From Bacillota bacterium (GTDB lineage: Bacteria; Bacillota; Clostridia; Peptostreptococcales; Anaerovoracaceae), in the NCBI GenBank assembly GCA_017543805.1, contig JAFYFK010000131.1, forward strand, positions 1-6,334: a stretch of DNA of 6,334 bases. The letters are read 5' to 3'. Below the pieces are notes generated by a model. It did no database searches. It saw only the letters and a list, made by a program, of their open reading frames with translations, and had not been told where the DNA came from. Made by a program: the position numbers and the translations under genes. Below, piece after piece: positions 5,709 to 6,334 of the stretch. The first letter of the stretch is position 1. Each line of letters begins with the position of its first letter.

Positions 5709-6334
5709 ATTTTACGCTGATGACGGAACCCACGGTCGCTGCCAGAGAACCCGCGATGACAAGCAGCTGGAAGGGCAGGGTGCCCCAGCTTCCGCAGATG
5801 CTGCTCTCTCCGACGCGTTTTCTTGACCTGTTGTAGGCGAGGATTATCCCTAGTCCGGTCAGTACCTGTATGATGCCCGCGATGCGCGCCAGGCCGACAA
5901 AGCTCTGCAGCCTGAATATGGCTATCAGAAGGCAGGGCAGGGACGCGGCAAGCCAGCAGGCGCGGAGGGTCCAGCCTGTCTGCTCGGATATGATGTCCCT
6001 CATGTTGAGAGTGTTGGCCCAGAACGAGGTTGAGAGCGCAAGCAGGGAGAACACGTAGCCGACTATGCTGACCCAGCCGCCGAGGTGGGCAGAGAGGTCG
6101 ACCAGGGCTCCGTTTTCGCTTATGGAGCTGCCGGCGCCTATAAGCGTCATAAAGGTGATGACTACGATTATGGCTATGTTGACGCCTGTGCCCCCGGCTA
6201 TCGCCAGAGTGATCTTTCTGCGGTCTCCGTTGAGGCCTTTTACCACCTGAGGAACGGACATTACTGCCGACAGGGCAAAGGCAACCATGCTGTAGAGCGC
6301 CAGCACATTGGACGCCGCGATGAACTTCGACGGA
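5707..6334 (-). CDS. APC-superfamily amino acid permease, C-terminal half (5' truncated by window edge)
   Basis: The frame is open to the window edge and gives 208 residues with TAG at 5709-5707; the real start lies beyond 6334, and the GTG at 6306 is internal. The visible part starts PSKFIAASN and holds about six membrane segments, matching the second half of an 11-12-helix permease. The segment with VPQVVKGLNGDRRKITLAI, followed by GGTG, and the later SFWANTLNMRDIISE resemble the corresponding places in aromatic/hydroxy amino acid permeases of the APC superfamily (a helix ending in Pro before a charged loop, then a helix whose end reads like LATSFLG...DFL). Such proteins import amino acids across the cytoplasmic membrane by proton or sodium symport. 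The substrate cannot be told from this half. It is probably co-transcribed with the phosphatase-like gene downstream. Confidence 0.65.
   Translation of the reverse strand, partial: PSKFIAASNVLALYSMVAFALSAVMSVPQVVKGLNGDRRKITLAIAGGTGVNIAIIVVITFMTLIGAGSSISENGALVDLSAHLGGWVSIVGYVFSLLALSTSFWANTLNMRDIISEQTGWTLRACWLAASLPCLLIAIFRLQSFVGLARIAGIIQVLTGLGIILAYNRSRKRVGESSICGSWGTLPFQLLVIAGSLAATVGSVISVK

Noticed and set aside
5707..6306. Permease starting at GTG 6306
   Set aside because: The frame stays open to the window edge, and the visible membrane segments correspond to the second half of a permease, so this GTG is an internal Val.
1..6334. CRISPR arrays, tRNA or rRNA genes, insertion sequences and phage integration sites
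   Set aside because: No regularly spaced direct repeats, no recognisable RNA gene, no transposase or integrase motifs and no flanking direct repeats were seen on reading either strand.

Overview
The window looks like a bacterial chromosome segment from a Clostridia-type Firmicute, possibly a gut or rumen Lachnospiraceae-like organism. The reasons are AGGAGG-type ribosome binding sites, TATAAT promoters, compact Rho-independent terminators, a DUF6273-type C-terminal domain, and an HD-GYP protein with a possible carbohydrate-binding-like exported domain. This placement is inference. No rRNA, tRNA, CRISPR array, insertion sequence or integrase was seen.

Left part (1-2770, + strand). The window opens inside a gene and shows only the last 78 codons of a DUF6273-type protein. 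A short intergenic stretch with a weak terminator and a candidate promoter follows. Next comes a 689-residue, highly charged, mostly helical protein of unknown function, built from about four degenerate units of roughly 100-125 residues. It has its own strong ribosome binding site at 437-442. A tiny reading frame follows 39 bases later. It is broken at a run of four G; one extra G, or a -1 slip, would give a 53-residue acidic protein. A strong hairpin terminator at 2745-2770 closes this unit.

Middle part (2793-4912, + strand). An extended -10 promoter drives two genes separated by only 10 bases: a membrane-anchored HD-GYP protein (probable cyclic-di-GMP phosphodiesterase) with an exported beta-rich sensor domain, and a flavin-reductase/flavoredoxin-like protein with a very basic C-terminal tail. 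An 11-bp hairpin sits between this pair and the convergent minus-strand genes and can serve both directions.

Right part (4912-6334, - strand). Two closely spaced genes read leftward: the C-terminal half of an APC-superfamily amino acid permease, whose start lies outside the window, and a compact alkaline-phosphatase-superfamily protein with a complete set of metal ligands. The stop of the first is embedded in the ribosome binding site of the second, which suggests coupled translation.

The parts most likely to be undescribed are the repeat-built 689-residue protein and the frame-broken small gene behind it. The middle and right parts carry recognisable families in less common arrangements.
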